Assembly (NCBI RefSeq): GCF_946479975.1
Contig: NZ_CAMLIX010000099.1
Span: forward strand, 1-17,192
Direction of reading: 5' to 3'
DNA length: 17,192 nucleotides
Source: an uncultured Flavobacterium sp.
Lineage (GTDB): Bacteria; Bacteroidota; Bacteroidia; Flavobacteriales; Flavobacteriaceae
Positions within the stretch are counted from its first letter, which is position 1. Each line of letters starts with the position of its first letter. The translations under genes and the position numbers were made by a program. Of the stretch, positions 1 through 7,807 are shown one piece after another. Below the pieces are notes generated by a model that saw nothing but the letters and a program-made list of their open reading frames with translations, ran no database searches and was not told the DNA's origin.

Positions 1-938
1 TTGTAACTCCTCCTGCGCTACATGCTCAAATGGCTTGCACAGCAATGCAGGCAGGTAAACATGTACTGCTCGAAAAACCTGCAGCGCTGACACTTGAAGA
101 TGCTGAAAGAATTCTTCAGATACAGGCAGAAACGGGAAGAGTGATTACTGTTGACCACATGATTCGTTATAATCCTATTATAAATGAAATTATCCATTTG
201 GGAAAAACAGGAGCGCTGGGAAAATTGCGTCATGCAGCGGTTCATAATTATGCCCAAGATGAATCTCTTCCGCCTGAACACTGGTTTTGGAACGAAGAAG
301 TTTCTGGAGGTATCATGGTCGAACATGGCGTGCATTTTTTTGATATTGTAAGTGCATTAAGCGGACAAAAATATACTGATGTATATGGCAGCTCTGATAA
401 GCGAAATGAAAAGCAGCGCGACCGAATGTCTGCTATGGTTCGTTATAATGAAGGGCTTATCGCCGAATATTACCATGCGTTTTCTGGACCTGGTCTTTTT
501 GAACAAACCACACTTCATTTGGCATATGATTTAGCAAGATTTGAAATAGATGGCTGGATGCCGATGAAAGGAACGGTAAAAGCTCTTGTGAATGAAAAGA
601 GCAGGGAAGCTTTAGGAAATCTACTGGGATGGAATGAAATTGCAGCAGATGCCATAGGCTGTGGAAAAGATGACTCAAGACCGGAAGGCTGGGGAGCTGG
701 CGGAGAAGACAAATCTTCTGATTCAGGTTTTGTTAAAGCTGGTGGACTCTCTTATCCTGCAGATCATCTGATAAAAGGCACTTTTGAAATTCCAAATTCT
801 AAAGGAGAAGTTTACGGAAAATGTGTTCAAGATATTATTTTGGATATTATTTCTAAAATTGAAGATAAAAATCATTCTCTTAAAATAACTATTGAAGATG
901 GAGTAGAAGCGTTAAAAATTGCACTGCTGGCTTCTTAA
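1..938 (+). CDS. Gfo/Idh/MocA-family NAD(P)-dependent oxidoreductase, 5' partial
   Basis: The reading frame is open from the left edge (first full codon at base 3), so the ATG at base 30 is internal and the N-terminal Rossmann beta-alpha-beta unit lies outside the window. The visible part opens with VTPPALHAQ and runs into AGKHVLLEKP, the family hallmark in which Lys of EKP sits at the nicotinamide and substrate. The C-terminal alpha/beta substrate domain follows, with VDHMIRYNP and HGVHFFDIVSALSG, the usual site of the conserved His/Asp pair. Members oxidise or reduce sugars, inositols and related polyols; the substrate cannot be read from this sequence. A Gly/Asp/Ser-rich stretch (about bases 655-725) looks like a surface insertion. 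The gene stands on the opposite strand to the glycan operon and ends at a strong terminator. Family confident, substrate unknown. Confidence 0.9.
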   Translation, partial: VTPPALHAQMACTAMQAGKHVLLEKPAALTLEDAERILQIQAETGRVITVDHMIRYNPIINEIIHLGKTGALGKLRHAAVHNYAQDESLPPEHWFWNEEVSGGIMVEHGVHFFDIVSALSGQKYTDVYGSSDKRNEKQRDRMSAMVRYNEGLIAEYYHAFSGPGLFEQTTLHLAYDLARFEIDGWMPMKGTVKALVNEKSREALGNLLGWNEIAADAIGCGKDDSRPEGWGAGGEDKSSDSGFVKAGGLSYPADHLIKGTFEIPNSKGEVYGKCVQDIILDIISKIEDKNHSLKITIEDGVEALKIALLAS

Positions 939-976
939 TGCATCAAATGTAATTGTGATTTGCTTCTAGTTATTAT

Positions 977-1010
977 AAAAAAAGTTCTGCCTTATGGCAG
1001 AACTTTTTTT
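977..1010. terminator. Bidirectional intrinsic terminator
   Basis: A perfect 15-bp inverted repeat (977-991 with 996-1010) encloses a 4-base loop, ttat. Its core is gttctgcc/ggcagaac, flanked by seven A on the left and seven T on the right, so it provides a U-tract for transcripts in either direction. It lies between the convergent ends of the oxidoreductase gene (stop 938) and the small membrane protein gene (stop 1025) and probably serves both. Confidence 0.9.
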
Positions 1011-1024
1011 ATACTTCTAATTTC

Positions 1025-1324
1025 TTAGTTTGCAGTTGTTCCAGTTTGCTGTTCCGGCAACATTTCTTCTACTTTCTCTGTTATTTTTTCTGCAGCTGCA
1101 GCCAATACATCTTTGTATTTTGCCAATCCAATACCTGCAATAGGTACAGCAAGTTTACCAATCATTGATCCAGCTTGCTCATATCCGTTATTGGTTAGAT
1201 AAGAAGAAAGCAGGATAGAACCTACAGCGCCTACTAAGATGTAGCTGCCTGGTACATCAGCAATTTTGGTTTCAATAAATGATCTTATTTCTTCTAGGTT
1301 GTCCTGATTAATTAAGTGTTCCAT
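1025..1324 (-). CDS. Small hypothetical membrane-associated protein, 99 aa
   Basis: I do not recognise the family. The predicted protein has a charged N-terminal helix (residues 1-25), a hydrophobic glycine-containing segment at about 28-46 (ILVGAVGSILLSSYL), a second weaker apolar segment around 56-68 (GKLAVPIAGIGLA), then an amphipathic Lys/Glu helix and a polar Thr/Gln tail. There is no signal peptidase or lipoprotein site, so a small inner-membrane or membrane-peripheral protein is the likeliest form. It stands alone: about 240 bases separate it from the next gene upstream, and the shared terminator lies just after its stop. The even codon pattern and good terminator placement argue for a real gene. 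Function unknown. Confidence 0.65.
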   Translation of the reverse strand: MEHLINQDNLEEIRSFIETKIADVPGSYILVGAVGSILLSSYLTNNGYEQAGSMIGKLAVPIAGIGLAKYKDVLAAAAEKITEKVEEMLPEQQTGTTAN

Positions 1325-1510
1325 AATATAAATGATTTGTAGTTTTTTGTTTATTTAACTATCTAAAATTAGTCAGCTTATAGATAAAATATTTATATAA
1401 TTGAAGTCTAACGTTATATAATAAAACCAATTAGAAGACGTACTTACAAGATTTTTTAATTTATGAATGATCTAATAATTGGAAGAATTTTACTTTTTCG
1501 GAATTCGCAT

Positions 1511-1543
1511 AAAAAAACCTTCAAAATCAAATGACTTTGAAGG
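1511..1543 (-). terminator. Intrinsic terminator of the six-gene minus-strand operon
   Basis: An 8-bp stem ccttcaaa (1518-1525) / tttgaagg (1536-1543) can extend by two pairs past one mismatch. Read on the minus strand it is followed by seven T (1517-1511). It begins 20 bases after the stop of the CinA-like gene and is the first terminator-like structure seen downstream of the glycosyltransferase start at 6557. Confidence 0.8.
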
Positions 1544-1562
1544 CTCTTTTTAAAGGCTTTTA

Positions 1563-2042
1563 TTAATGATTGAGAGCGTGTAGTATCAGTTCTGATGTCT
1601 TGTCAATGGCTTGAAGTATAATTTCTTCTGGTGAACCCTTAAACACTTCTCTATGTTTTACGGTATCAGAAGGAGTTATAATATGAAAAAAAATAGTTCC
1701 AACAGGCTTTTCTTCTGTTTCACTTCCTCCAGGTGCCGCGAGACCTGTTATGGCAACTGTAATTTTGGAGTTGAATATTTTTGAAGCTTGTACGGCAAGT
1801 ATTTGTGTAACTTCTGCCGATTCTGGAGTATATTTTTCTATTGTGGAGTGAGGCACATTCAATACCTGTTCTTTAACAAAGATTTCATAACAAACAATGC
1901 CGCCTCGTAGAATTTTCCCCGAATATTGTGTCATAGAAAACTCCGCTGCCATGCGTCCAGCTGTTACACTTTCTGCAAAGGCGATATTCATTTTTTTTGA
2001 CTTAATTGCTTCACTGCATTTGTTTACAATCGATGATGGCAT
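1563..2042 (-). CDS. CinA C-terminal-type protein, probable nicotinamide-nucleotide amidohydrolase (PncC-like)
   Basis: The 159-residue protein corresponds to a stand-alone CinA-C domain, the usual length for PncC, which deamidates nicotinamide mononucleotide to nicotinate mononucleotide in pyridine nucleotide salvage in the cytosol. Visible family signatures are AESVTAGR (residues 23-30), GGIVCYEIFVKEQVL (47-61, with the conserved Lys at 57), ITGLAAPGG (98-106) and KPVGTIFF (112-119). The third motif is normally written ITGxAGPGG; here its Gly is replaced by Ala at position 102. The N-terminal molybdopterin-binding-like domain of full-length CinA is absent. It is the last gene of the operon, 27 bases after the SET-domain gene, and is followed by a terminator. 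Family firm; enzymatic activity inferred. Confidence 0.85.
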   Translation of the reverse strand: MPSSIVNKCSEAIKSKKMNIAFAESVTAGRMAAEFSMTQYSGKILRGGIVCYEIFVKEQVLNVPHSTIEKYTPESAEVTQILAVQASKIFNSKITVAITGLAAPGGSETEEKPVGTIFFHIITPSDTVKHREVFKGSPEEIILQAIDKTSELILHALNH

Positions 2043-2069
2043 AATTTTGATTTTTATTAAAATTAAACA

Positions 2070-2681
2070 CTAAGCACTTTTTTCTTTTAAGGTTTCATTA
2101 CGCTGATAATGACATTCTAAAATCGATTTGAATTGTTCAGGATTATTTATGGCGTTGACAAATTCATACCAAGTTTTTTCTGGAATCAATTCAATTAAAG
2201 ACTGATGTACTTCAAAAACCTTAGGTGCATTTTCTTTTATCAGCGCATCCCATTCCATATGAAACTGAAGAATATCATCTGGATAAACTGTTTTGCGTTC
2301 TGTGCCTTCGTCTATCACTTCAAAAGGTTTTTCTACATTCAAATAACCATAATCATCCGTTAGTTCTTCGCCTGGATAAATATCACGAATGGCAATTTCA
2401 AAGTCATAAGGCGTACTGAAACAGCTGGGCTTAAAACTATGATTCACAAATTTTCCGTTGTCCCAGCACAAAACCATTTCGCCATTTTTGTTGGTAAAAG
2501 AGTAGGTGTCCAAATGTTTTTTTACAAACGGATTCAGACTATTTGCCTCTTCCCATGTATACACGCGGTCAAGATCATCCTGAACCCAGGTAATGGTGCC
2601 TCTCGGAATAAGTTTCGTAGCCACTACGCCGTATCCTTTTTCACTGCTTATAAATCGTACTTCGGTATCTGGATGTATCAT
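2070..2681 (-). CDS. SET-domain protein, putative protein-lysine methyltransferase
   Basis: The SET fold is recognisable in order: EKGYGVVATKLIPRG (N-terminal SET strand motif, residues 14-28), NHSFKPSC (80-87, the NHS/C-P cofactor pocket) and GEELTDDYGY (104-113, with the catalytic-type Tyr in DYG). A C-terminal helical region of about 80 residues follows; no cysteine-rich post-SET zinc site is visible. Such proteins transfer methyl from S-adenosylmethionine to lysine; bacterial targets are mostly unknown. I start it at the ATG ending at 2681, two bases after the stop of the preceding gene, giving 203 residues beginning MIHPDTE. An upstream in-frame ATG at 2702 would overlap that gene by 19 bases and add seven Lys-rich residues, which looks less natural. 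Fourth of the stop-start coupled genes of this operon. Confidence 0.87.
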   Translation of the reverse strand: MIHPDTEVRFISSEKGYGVVATKLIPRGTITWVQDDLDRVYTWEEANSLNPFVKKHLDTYSFTNKNGEMVLCWDNGKFVNHSFKPSCFSTPYDFEIAIRDIYPGEELTDDYGYLNVEKPFEVIDEGTERKTVYPDDILQFHMEWDALIKENAPKVFEVHQSLIELIPEKTWYEFVNAINNPEQFKSILECHYQRNETLKEKSA

Positions 2682-2683
2682 TT

Positions 2684-3124
2684 TTACACTTTTTTTAAAC
2701 ATTCACGCTCATAAACTTCTTTTCTCAGACCGCTGCTAGAGAAACGGTGGTTGCGTTTGTTGTATATCAATCTAATTTTCATGCTTTCGCAATAGGTACG
2801 GCCTGTAAAATCTTTGTCCTTATATTCATCTCCCAAAATTCTAACGTCAATAGGAAATGTCTGCAGGATATCCTGTAAATCCTGTTCTGTAGCGTATGGA
2901 ATAATTTCGTCAACATATTTACATGCTTTAAGCTGAATGTAACGCTCGACTACAGATTGAGTAGGTTTGTTTTTTTCTGGTCTGTCGATTGTGGGATCGG
3001 TTTGCAATCCTACAATTAGATAATCGCAGTATAATTTTGCTTCTTCGAGCATTTTAACATGACCCGCATGAAGCAGATCGAAAGCACTAAACGTGATTCC
3101 TATGATTGTTTTTTTCAGTTCCAT
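2684..3124 (-). CDS. Adenylyl/cytidylyltransferase family protein, TagD-like
   Basis: A single nucleotidyltransferase domain of 146 residues, close to the usual length of glycerol-3-phosphate cytidylyltransferase. The N-terminal Rossmann strand leads into the HxGH motif HAGH (residues 19-22), then RYIQLKA (61-67), which matches the RxxxLxA helix, VDEIIPY (71-77), the ILGDE turn (96-100) and a C-terminal basic/Ser motif NHRFSSSGLRK (125-135) that fills the place of the ISTT signature. It would transfer CMP or AMP from a nucleoside triphosphate to a phosphorylated small substrate, giving an activated donor. Being downstream of glf and a glycosyltransferase supports a role in activating a polyol or headgroup for a surface glycan, but the substrate is not readable. 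It begins 24 bases after the glycosidase-like gene. Confidence 0.87.
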   Translation of the reverse strand: MELKKTIIGITFSAFDLLHAGHVKMLEEAKLYCDYLIVGLQTDPTIDRPEKNKPTQSVVERYIQLKACKYVDEIIPYATEQDLQDILQTFPIDVRILGDEYKDKDFTGRTYCESMKIRLIYNKRNHRFSSSGLRKEVYERECLKKV

Positions 3125-3148
3125 CTGCTATAATTTTTCATTAAACAA

Positions 3149-4288
3149 TTATCTAAAAAGATTAATTACCCGATTTAGAATTGAATTCTCTTTCTTGAAC
3201 AGCGTTTCGGCTTTAAGTACCGCATCTATATATTCCTGATGTGGTATCCTGTTTTTATTTTCATCTAAATCCCATATACCGCAGTCGCAATATTTAGTTA
3301 GATTATCCCAATCTGGTCTGTCGGTTACGGGATAAATGCAGATTCCTCTTAGGTCTGTGCCGTTCTTTTTTGCCTTTATGCATTCGGCTGTAATTTCTTC
3401 CAACCATTCAACACGTCCAATTCCAAAATGTCCTGTTTCAGATATTATTACAGGTTTATTATAACGCTTGTAAGCATCTTCAAGTAAATTAGAAAAAGGC
3501 GTTCTCTTATTTTCAGTATCAGGCCAGTCCAGCGTTTCGCCAGCACCTTTCCACTGACAGTTCCAGTAATAATTAAAACCCAGAATTTCTAGAAAATCTT
3601 CAGAACCTCCCAATTCAGGACAGATTCTGCCGGCAATAATATCCATAGCCTGAAACTGATATTCATTTAATTGCCAAACGTCCTGCTCGGCATCAATTGG
3701 ATGTATTTTTACTAAAGGTTCGACTAAAATAATCTTGCAGTCAGGATCGATCATTTTCAGCATTTTGATTCCGATAATCGCTGCTTTGCATAAATGATAT
3801 TTAATGTCCCATCCTGAATTAACGGCAAACGGAACCGTACCGCGAACATCACCAGAATGCCAGGACAAAAAACTGATTTCATTTATAGGAACAACAAACA
3901 AAGTATCTTTTGCATTAGCTTTATAAAAAAGAGCAAAGGCTTCGCACAATTGTTCAAAACGCTGACAAAACAAAGGATGAGTAGGGAAGATGCCATCCGG
4001 ATAACCGAAATGTATTAAATCCCAAATGATCTGAATACCCAGTTTTTCGGCAGATTTTATTCGGTTTAAAACCCCTGAAAAATCATATGTACCGACTGAT
4101 TTTTCTACATCACTCCAGCAGATTCCTTCCCTTACTGTTTTAATCCCAATTTTTGCCAGCGCTGTATAATCTTCATGAAACCGAATATTGTGCTGGGTTT
4201 CTTTTAAAAGATTTATTCTTTCGCCAGATCGGTTAATGTGATCGGCACATTCATAACCTCCAATTAAAAAGCTATTAAAAAGTTCCAT
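3149..4288 (-). CDS. Clan GH-A glycoside hydrolase-like protein (family 1-like)
   Basis: A 379-residue (beta/alpha)8-type protein. The probable acid/base is Glu137 in PINEIS and the probable nucleophile Glu284 in IISETGHFG; GFNYYWN (238-244) and LIHFGYPDG (91-99) are further sites typical of this clan. It is shorter than standard GH1 beta-glucosidases (about 450) and begins directly with barrel sequence (ELFNSFLIGGYECAD), with no signal peptide or lipoprotein box, so it is predicted to be cytosolic. Its ATG overlaps the stop of glf by one base (TAATG), which implies translational coupling and a job in the same galactofuranose glycan pathway rather than in nutrient degradation. Whether it hydrolyses, transglycosylates or merely binds sugar is open. 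Confidence 0.82.
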   Translation of the reverse strand: MELFNSFLIGGYECADHINRSGERINLLKETQHNIRFHEDYTALAKIGIKTVREGICWSDVEKSVGTYDFSGVLNRIKSAEKLGIQIIWDLIHFGYPDGIFPTHPLFCQRFEQLCEAFALFYKANAKDTLFVVPINEISFLSWHSGDVRGTVPFAVNSGWDIKYHLCKAAIIGIKMLKMIDPDCKIILVEPLVKIHPIDAEQDVWQLNEYQFQAMDIIAGRICPELGGSEDFLEILGFNYYWNCQWKGAGETLDWPDTENKRTPFSNLLEDAYKRYNKPVIISETGHFGIGRVEWLEEITAECIKAKKNGTDLRGICIYPVTDRPDWDNLTKYCDCGIWDLDENKNRIPHQEYIDAVLKAETLFKKENSILNRVINLFR

Positions 4289-5424
4289 TAAACAGCTGTT
4301 TTAAGTGAATCCTCTTTCTTTTCCAGTTCTTCAAACAAGTCCAATGCATTTTTAAACGCCTGATCCATATTGAAGTATTTATAATTGGCAAGTCGCCCTA
4401 CAAAGTATACATCGAGTAACTTTTCTGCTTCGGCTTTATATTTGGCATATATTTCCTGATTTCTTGGGTTTGGAACCGGATAATACGGTTCACCTTCGTC
4501 AACTGTAAATTCCTTTACAATAGTTGTTTTTGGTGTAATCTGGTTTCCAAAATGTTTATATTCAATAATTCTGGTATAATCTACCTCCATTCCAGGATAA
4601 TTTACAACGGAATTTTCTTGAAAGAAATCGGTATCAATAGTTTCACTTACAAAATTGATCGAACGGTATTCTAGTTTTTCAATAAGGCTGTGTTTAAACT
4701 CGAAAAATCGGTCAATTGGACCCGTATAAAACAATTTTTCATAGTTTTTATATTGCTCTTTTACATCAAAATAATCGGTTTCGAGAAGCACTTCAATATT
4801 CGGATGATCTAAGATATTTTCGAATAACTGCGTGTAACCTCCGCTTGGCAATGCCTGGCATCTATCAGAAAAATAACGGTCATCAAAATTCGTTCTCACC
4901 GGAATTCGTTCCAAAACCGAAGCATCGAGTTCAATAGGATATTTATCCCATTGTTTCTTGGTATAATACTTAAACATTTTCTCGTACAAAACAGGACCCA
5001 CTCGGTTTAAAACTGCCTCTTCGCCATTTTCTGGATTTGTAAAAGGCATTCGATGTTCTTCAAGCCAGTTAGTCATTTCTTCCTCAGAGTTGATGCTGAG
5101 GTCGAATAATTCGTTAACCGTGGTTATATTTACCGGAATCGGAACCGTTTTATCGTCAACTCTTGCCACAACTTTGTGTTCCCAAGAATACCAATCTGAA
5201 AATTTATTCACATATCTCCAAACAGATTCTTCGTTTGTATGAAATAAATGTGCTCCGTATTTGGATACTAAAATGCCGTTCTCATCAACATAATCGTAAC
5301 AGTTTCCTGCAATGTGATTTCGTTTTTCGATAATTAAAACCTTCTTTCCAATTGACGCATAACGTTCTGCCAAAACAGCTCCCGAAATTCCCGCGCCAAT
5401 AATTAAAATGTCTACTTGTTTCAT
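4288..5424 (-). CDS. glf: UDP-galactopyranose mutase
   Basis: This FAD enzyme interconverts UDP-galactopyranose and UDP-galactofuranose, the donor for Galf-containing glycans, in the cytosol. The 378-residue length matches bacterial Glf. Visible features are the dinucleotide motif GAGISG (10-15) with acidic Glu33 after the second strand, AGNCYDY (39-45), the YGAHLFHT flavin/substrate segment (56-63), RxxxFDDRYF around residues 177-185, the active-site Arg285 in YTRIIEYKH, and the C-terminal FVGRLANYKYFNMDQ block (341-355) that carries the conserved Tyr and Asp. All the expected active-site landmarks appear present. The start overlaps the stop of the upstream glycosyltransferase by ATGA (5421-5424), and the stop overlaps the start of the glycosidase-like gene, so the three are tightly coupled. 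Confidence 0.96.
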   Translation of the reverse strand: MKQVDILIIGAGISGAVLAERYASIGKKVLIIEKRNHIAGNCYDYVDENGILVSKYGAHLFHTNEESVWRYVNKFSDWYSWEHKVVARVDDKTVPIPVNITTVNELFDLSINSEEEMTNWLEEHRMPFTNPENGEEAVLNRVGPVLYEKMFKYYTKKQWDKYPIELDASVLERIPVRTNFDDRYFSDRCQALPSGGYTQLFENILDHPNIEVLLETDYFDVKEQYKNYEKLFYTGPIDRFFEFKHSLIEKLEYRSINFVSETIDTDFFQENSVVNYPGMEVDYTRIIEYKHFGNQITPKTTIVKEFTVDEGEPYYPVPNPRNQEIYAKYKAEAEKLLDVYFVGRLANYKYFNMDQAFKNALDLFEELEKKEDSLKTAV

Positions 5425-6557
5425 TTGGCAAAAAATTTAAGGATAGATTTCATCTTTTCGACAGTAGTGTCCCAAGAGGTGTTTTGTAAAATTTGCTGAT
5501 ACTCAAAATTGGTTTCATTTTGATCTGCTTGATTAAGTATCGACGTAATAGCGGTTGAAAATTCATCACCCGTTTCTATTAAACTCACGCAGTTGCTGTA
5601 ATCGCGAACTACGTCTTGAATTTTGGTTGAAATAATAGGTTTTTGTGCTGCCATATATTCCAAAGTTTTAGTTGGGCTGATGTATTTTGTGGCATCATTT
5701 AATGCAAAAGGCATCATCGCAATATCAAAAGCTTTTAAATAACAAGGAAGTTCATTGTAGCATTTCATTCCTAAATAATGAATATTGTCTGCCATTGGAA
5801 GATCAGCTTCTTCAATTTTTGCAAGCGGTCCAATCATCACAAAAGAAACATTTGGAAGTTGTTTTGCCGTTTGGCTTAATAACTCCAGATCAATGCGTTC
5901 GTCAATTACACCATAATAACCTACAATTGGTCCTTGAATATCGCCAATGTCAGCAGGAATAGAAATGTTGCTGCACGATTTTGCAAAATGATCTTCATCA
6001 ACAGAACTCGGAAAACAATGTACATTTTCATGAAATTGTTTTTTAGATTCATACAACGATTTTCCGCCTGTGAAAATAATGTCGGCATTTGCCATTAAAT
6101 ATTTCTCCTGATCGATTAAATGTGCAGGAGCTCCCTTAAACAAAGACAATTCATCCATACAGTCATACACTATGGTGTCAAATTCAAGCGATTCTAATAA
6201 TGGGCAGAACGAAGCCGAATAAAACCATCCAACAGGTATATTTTTATTTTTTACGTAAAGGTTTAGAATTGATGCAATTTCATCTATGCTGGAAACATTG
6301 GGCTGCAAAACGTGAAGATTTTCGCTAATCAACATCAGGTTTCCTTTATTGTCATTTTCTGGTTTATGCCAAGGCTCTTCAATAAGCAGTACTTTCATAT
6401 TTTTAGCCATTCGGCTGATGATATGCTGCGGGCGCTGGTACACAAACTGCCATCTTAAATGACAAAATACAATCATATCATAATACTGTGCATTTTCTTC
6501 ATATTTATCAAAAATTTTTCCTGAACTTATCTTGGTGTTTTTTAAATTGTTTATCAT
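5421..6557 (-). CDS. GT-B-type glycosyltransferase (GT1/GT4-like)
   Basis: A 378-residue protein with the N-terminal block FCHLRWQFVYQRPQHI (31-46), typical of glycosyltransferases found beside UDP-galactopyranose mutase, and a C-terminal GT-B nucleotide-sugar domain: GYYGVID, MIGPLAKI, HYLGMKCYNELPCYL and SPTKTLEYMAAQKPII, the last being the donor phosphate-binding helix region. No signal peptide or membrane span is evident, so it probably acts at the cytosolic face of the membrane. The ATGA overlap with glf suggests that it may use UDP-Galf or act in the same chain; the donor is an inference. It is the first gene of the six-gene operon; its promoter should lie in 6558-6700, but I could not identify a convincing Bacteroidota -33/-7 pair there. 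A second in-frame Met (28) just before the first strand is a less likely start. Confidence 0.9.
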   Translation of the reverse strand: MINNLKNTKISSGKIFDKYEENAQYYDMIVFCHLRWQFVYQRPQHIISRMAKNMKVLLIEEPWHKPENDNKGNLMLISENLHVLQPNVSSIDEIASILNLYVKNKNIPVGWFYSASFCPLLESLEFDTIVYDCMDELSLFKGAPAHLIDQEKYLMANADIIFTGGKSLYESKKQFHENVHCFPSSVDEDHFAKSCSNISIPADIGDIQGPIVGYYGVIDERIDLELLSQTAKQLPNVSFVMIGPLAKIEEADLPMADNIHYLGMKCYNELPCYLKAFDIAMMPFALNDATKYISPTKTLEYMAAQKPIISTKIQDVVRDYSNCVSLIETGDEFSTAITSILNQADQNETNFEYQQILQNTSWDTTVEKMKSILKFFAK

Positions 6558-6703
6558 AATTCGATTTTTAATAGGGGGTAATAATGAGGGATTAGTTTCT
6601 TTTAATCTGAAGTAAATGTATCTGCTCAGGTAAGCTGTTTTTTACACATAAAACATCTGCCGTTATATAATTTACAGTAGCTTCTTACAAACTATAAAAA
6701 CCT

Positions 6704-6739
6704 AAAAAGAGATCAGACATTTAAAATATCTGATCTCTT
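6704..6739 (-). terminator. Intrinsic terminator of the SDR gene
   Basis: A 10-bp perfect stem agagatcaga (6708-6717) / tctgatctct (6729-6738), extendable by one outer pair and by three inner pairs past a mismatch. On the minus strand the stem is followed by a run of T (6708-6704). It lies about 60 bases past the stop of the SDR gene and separates it from the glycan operon. Confidence 0.8.
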
Positions 6740-6798
6740 ATCGCTTCATTCGTACTAGTTTACCCTTTGATAGTAAACCATTTTAGAATTGGAGATTT

Positions 6799-7554
6799 CT
6801 AAATAATCTGCAGATGTGGTCTTACCTGCATGCTTACAATGTCGCAGCGTTTGGGCTGCGAAAGACAGAATACAATACTAGCGGCTATATCTTCTGCTTC
6901 AAGCATTTCTAATTTTTCTACCTTTTCTCTTTGTTCTTGTTTCGGTGCTGGCTGCATATCGCTGGTCACGGCTCCTGGTTCTATAAGTGAAACTTTTATT
7001 CCGTACTCATTAATTTCTTTTCGCAGTGCAGCTGTAAATCCGCGTATTGCCGATTTAGTAGCAACGTAAACAGTTCCAGTTTCTTCTCGTGTCTCTGCAC
7101 TCATTGATCCTATATTAATGATATGACCAGATTTTTCTTCTTTCATTCTTGACGCTGCCTCTTTTGCAAAAGACATATAACCCACAATATTAGTGTCTAC
7201 AATGTATTTGATGTTTTCTCTATCTTCTTCCATTATGCCGTCTGCGGGAACTGCTGCGTTATTAATCAATATATCTACGCCGCCCAAAGTTTTATCTATT
7301 TCTTTCCAGATCATCTCGACATCGTCTGCGTAGGCAATATCTGCAGTAATACCAAATACATTTCCTTTGGCTGTAGCTTTGATAGATTCGTAGGCATGAT
7401 CAAAGTCATCTATATCTCTTCCAAAAATAAAGACATGACCACCTAATGAAGCCAGTAATTCAGCTGTCGCTCGGCCTATACCCGTAGTTCCTCCAGTAAT
7501 TACAATACGTTTTTGATCGATGTTTTGTCCAAAGTAATTTGATAGTTTTCCCAT
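6799..7554 (-). CDS. Short-chain dehydrogenase/reductase (SDR) family oxidoreductase
   Basis: A classical SDR of 251 residues, the usual length. The cofactor motif TGGTTGIG is at 20-27, GRD at 46-48 (the Arg after the second strand favours NADP(H)), AD at 71-72, NNAA at 98-101, and the catalytic set is Ser150, Tyr163 and Lys167 (YVATK). PGAV at 193-196 precedes the substrate loop. The overall pattern, including the basic loop QEQREKVEKLE, resembles YdfG-like 3-hydroxy acid or general carbonyl reductases, but the substrate cannot be assigned. It is transcribed alone: its own terminator lies downstream, and 250 non-coding bases separate it from the divergent zinc-ribbon gene. Confidence 0.93.
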   Translation of the reverse strand: MGKLSNYFGQNIDQKRIVITGGTTGIGRATAELLASLGGHVFIFGRDIDDFDHAYESIKATAKGNVFGITADIAYADDVEMIWKEIDKTLGGVDILINNAAVPADGIMEEDRENIKYIVDTNIVGYMSFAKEAASRMKEEKSGHIINIGSMSAETREETGTVYVATKSAIRGFTAALRKEINEYGIKVSLIEPGAVTSDMQPAPKQEQREKVEKLEMLEAEDIAASIVFCLSQPKRCDIVSMQVRPHLQII

Positions 7555-7807
7555 AATTGTATTTTCTAATTGTTTAATTGTTCGAAAAATTAAAGTTCAT
7601 TATACTACTCTTTTGCTGAGAATTAACTTCTCTTCTAAACAAATATCAAATACAACATGATTCACTGCTTATAAAATTTTCGACTCTACTTATAGTTTTT
7701 ACACGCTCCAAAAAAAAATAAAATCGATGTAAATTCTGTAATAACAAACTCTAAATATGTAAAAAGCACCTTTGTATACAGCGCAATTTTAGCTTTTGTA
7801 TCTAAAA

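Noticed and set aside
18..335. Open frame of 105 codons on the minus strand near the left edge
   Set aside because: Antisense to the oxidoreductase, which contains the EKP and HMIRY motifs in the forward frame; the reverse product is Cys/His/Phe-rich with no recognisable domain.
1427..1480. Distant 7-bp inverted match ccaatta/taattgg in the gap before the small membrane protein gene
   Set aside because: Too short and too widely spaced for AT-rich DNA; chance is the better explanation.
7767..7774. CACCTTTG as the promoter -7 box of the zinc-ribbon gene
   Set aside because: It is one base off TAnnTTTG but has no TTG-type -33 partner 19-21 bases upstream, so it is mentioned only within the gene entry.
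7796..7807. TTG start extending the zinc-ribbon protein by four residues
   Set aside because: The ATG at 7808 has the A-rich leader usual here, and TTG starts are uncommon in this group.
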